From positions 1 to 12,763 of the forward strand of contig JBGUXY010000010.1 in the NCBI GenBank assembly GCA_045118335.1: 12,763 nucleotides of DNA, written 5' to 3'. Shown here piece by piece: positions 12,306 to 12,763 of this stretch (its first letter is position 1; each line of letters opens with the position of its first letter). Origin of the DNA: W1P20-047 sp045118335. GTDB taxonomy: Bacteria; Actinomycetota; Coriobacteriia; Coriobacteriales; Eggerthellaceae. The position numbers were made by a program, and so were the translations under genes. The notes under the pieces are model-generated. The model was not told where the DNA came from. It did not search any database and worked only from the letters and a program-made list of their open reading frames with translations.

Positions 12306-12428
12306 TAACTCCCTTGTGAATGTGAATAATAGTAATCGAAGCACGGACGCAACAGATACCGGCTGGAGAGTGCATGCAAATTCGACAACTCCCCGCTTCG
12401 GCCCTGGCGCCCGCGCCTCGATTCGCAT

Positions 12429-12617
12429 CTAGTCTTCGGTGACCTCGACGAGGTGCTTCACCTTGAAAATCATGCCGCGAATGCAATCGTTGTCGACCTG
12501 GTCGACAGTCTTGCCAATGCGGCCCAGGCCCAGCGCCTTCAGGGTCTTGCCCTGATCAGAGGGGCAAGCGATGGCACTGCGAACCTGCTTGATATGCAGG
12601 GTCTTGGTGTCAGCCAT
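12429..12617 (-). CDS. rpmD: 50S ribosomal protein L30
   Basis: A 62-residue large-subunit protein with the L30 pattern: LHIKQVRSAIACPSDQGKTL near the N terminus, then LKALGLGRIGKTV and MIFKVKHLVEV at the C terminus. The start ATG at 12617 lies three bases after the rpsE stop, and its GGGAGGA ribosome binding site sits inside the end of rpsE. The order rpsE-rpmD-rplO is the standard spc operon. Identification is secure. Confidence 0.95.
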   Translation of the reverse strand: MADTKTLHIKQVRSAIACPSDQGKTLKALGLGRIGKTVDQVDNDCIRGMIFKVKHLVEVTED

Positions 12618-12620
12618 GAG

Positions 12621-12763
12621 TTATTCCTCCCAACCGTAGATCGAAGCGACGGACACGCCACGGCGTGCGCTTACCTCTTCGGGGCTCTGCATCATCTTCA
12701 AGCCCTCGGCGGCAGCTTTCACGATGTTCATGGCATTGTCGGTGCCCAGGCTCTTGGTGAGAA
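12621..12763 (-). CDS. rpsE: 30S ribosomal protein S5, C-terminal part
   Basis: The last 46 residues of S5 run in from the right edge. They include LTKSLGTDNAMNIVKAAAEG and LKMMQSPEEVSARRGVS, and end in IYGWEE before the TAA at 12623-12621. The N-terminal double-stranded-RNA-binding-like domain lies outside the window. Position ahead of rpmD confirms the assignment. Confidence 0.93.
   Translation of the reverse strand, partial: LTKSLGTDNAMNIVKAAAEGLKMMQSPEEVSARRGVSVASIYGWEE

Noticed and set aside
12231..12428. A 65-codon ORF starting right after the rpmD stop in the rpmD-rplO gap.
   Set aside because: It has no ribosome binding site, a composition unlike a ribosomal-operon protein, runs through the GC hairpin, and overlaps the rplO start.

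Overview
The window is about 12.8 kb of a fairly GC-rich, gene-dense bacterial chromosome. Gene content fits an actinobacterium of the class Coriobacteriia, probably Eggerthellales and perhaps Slackia-like. The genus is a guess; the class rests on a type-Ic aspartate aminotransferase, a Tat lipoprotein, zinc-ribbon membrane proteins, and translation genes interleaved with tRNAs. All genes but one lie on the minus strand; the aminotransferase is on the plus strand.

Right to left (minus-strand transcription), 12763-9590 is the end of the spc ribosomal-protein operon: rpsE (partial), rpmD, a 188-nt structured gap, rplO, secY, a 297-nt highly structured gap, then adk. A strong hairpin terminator follows at 9431-9464. 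Next comes an envelope-related group: a 726-residue GT-C-like membrane protein, a Tat-exported NagZ-type beta-N-acetylhexosaminidase lipoprotein, and a zinc-ribbon/TM/PASTA/C-type-lectin protein 12 nt after it.

After a fresh promoter comes a compact overlapping three-gene unit at 4716-3199. It encodes a Nif11-type RiPP precursor with a double-glycine leader, a class B sortase with no membrane anchor, and a VanY-like M15 D,D-carboxypeptidase with no signal peptide. Translational overlaps bind the three together. This is the most unusual part of the window: two enzymes normally found outside the cell appear in cytoplasmic form directly behind a RiPP-like precursor. I infer, without proof, a peptide-modifying system using a sortase-fold transpeptidase.

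Further left, the plus-strand aminotransferase (1742-3025) converges on that unit. Its 5' end is divergent from a consensus promoter that drives tRNA-Tyr, tRNA-Thr, tRNA-Met and then tuf (EF-Tu, cut by the window start). The tuf start codon and ribosome binding site lie in a perfect small hairpin. No insertion sequences, CRISPR arrays or rRNA genes were seen.
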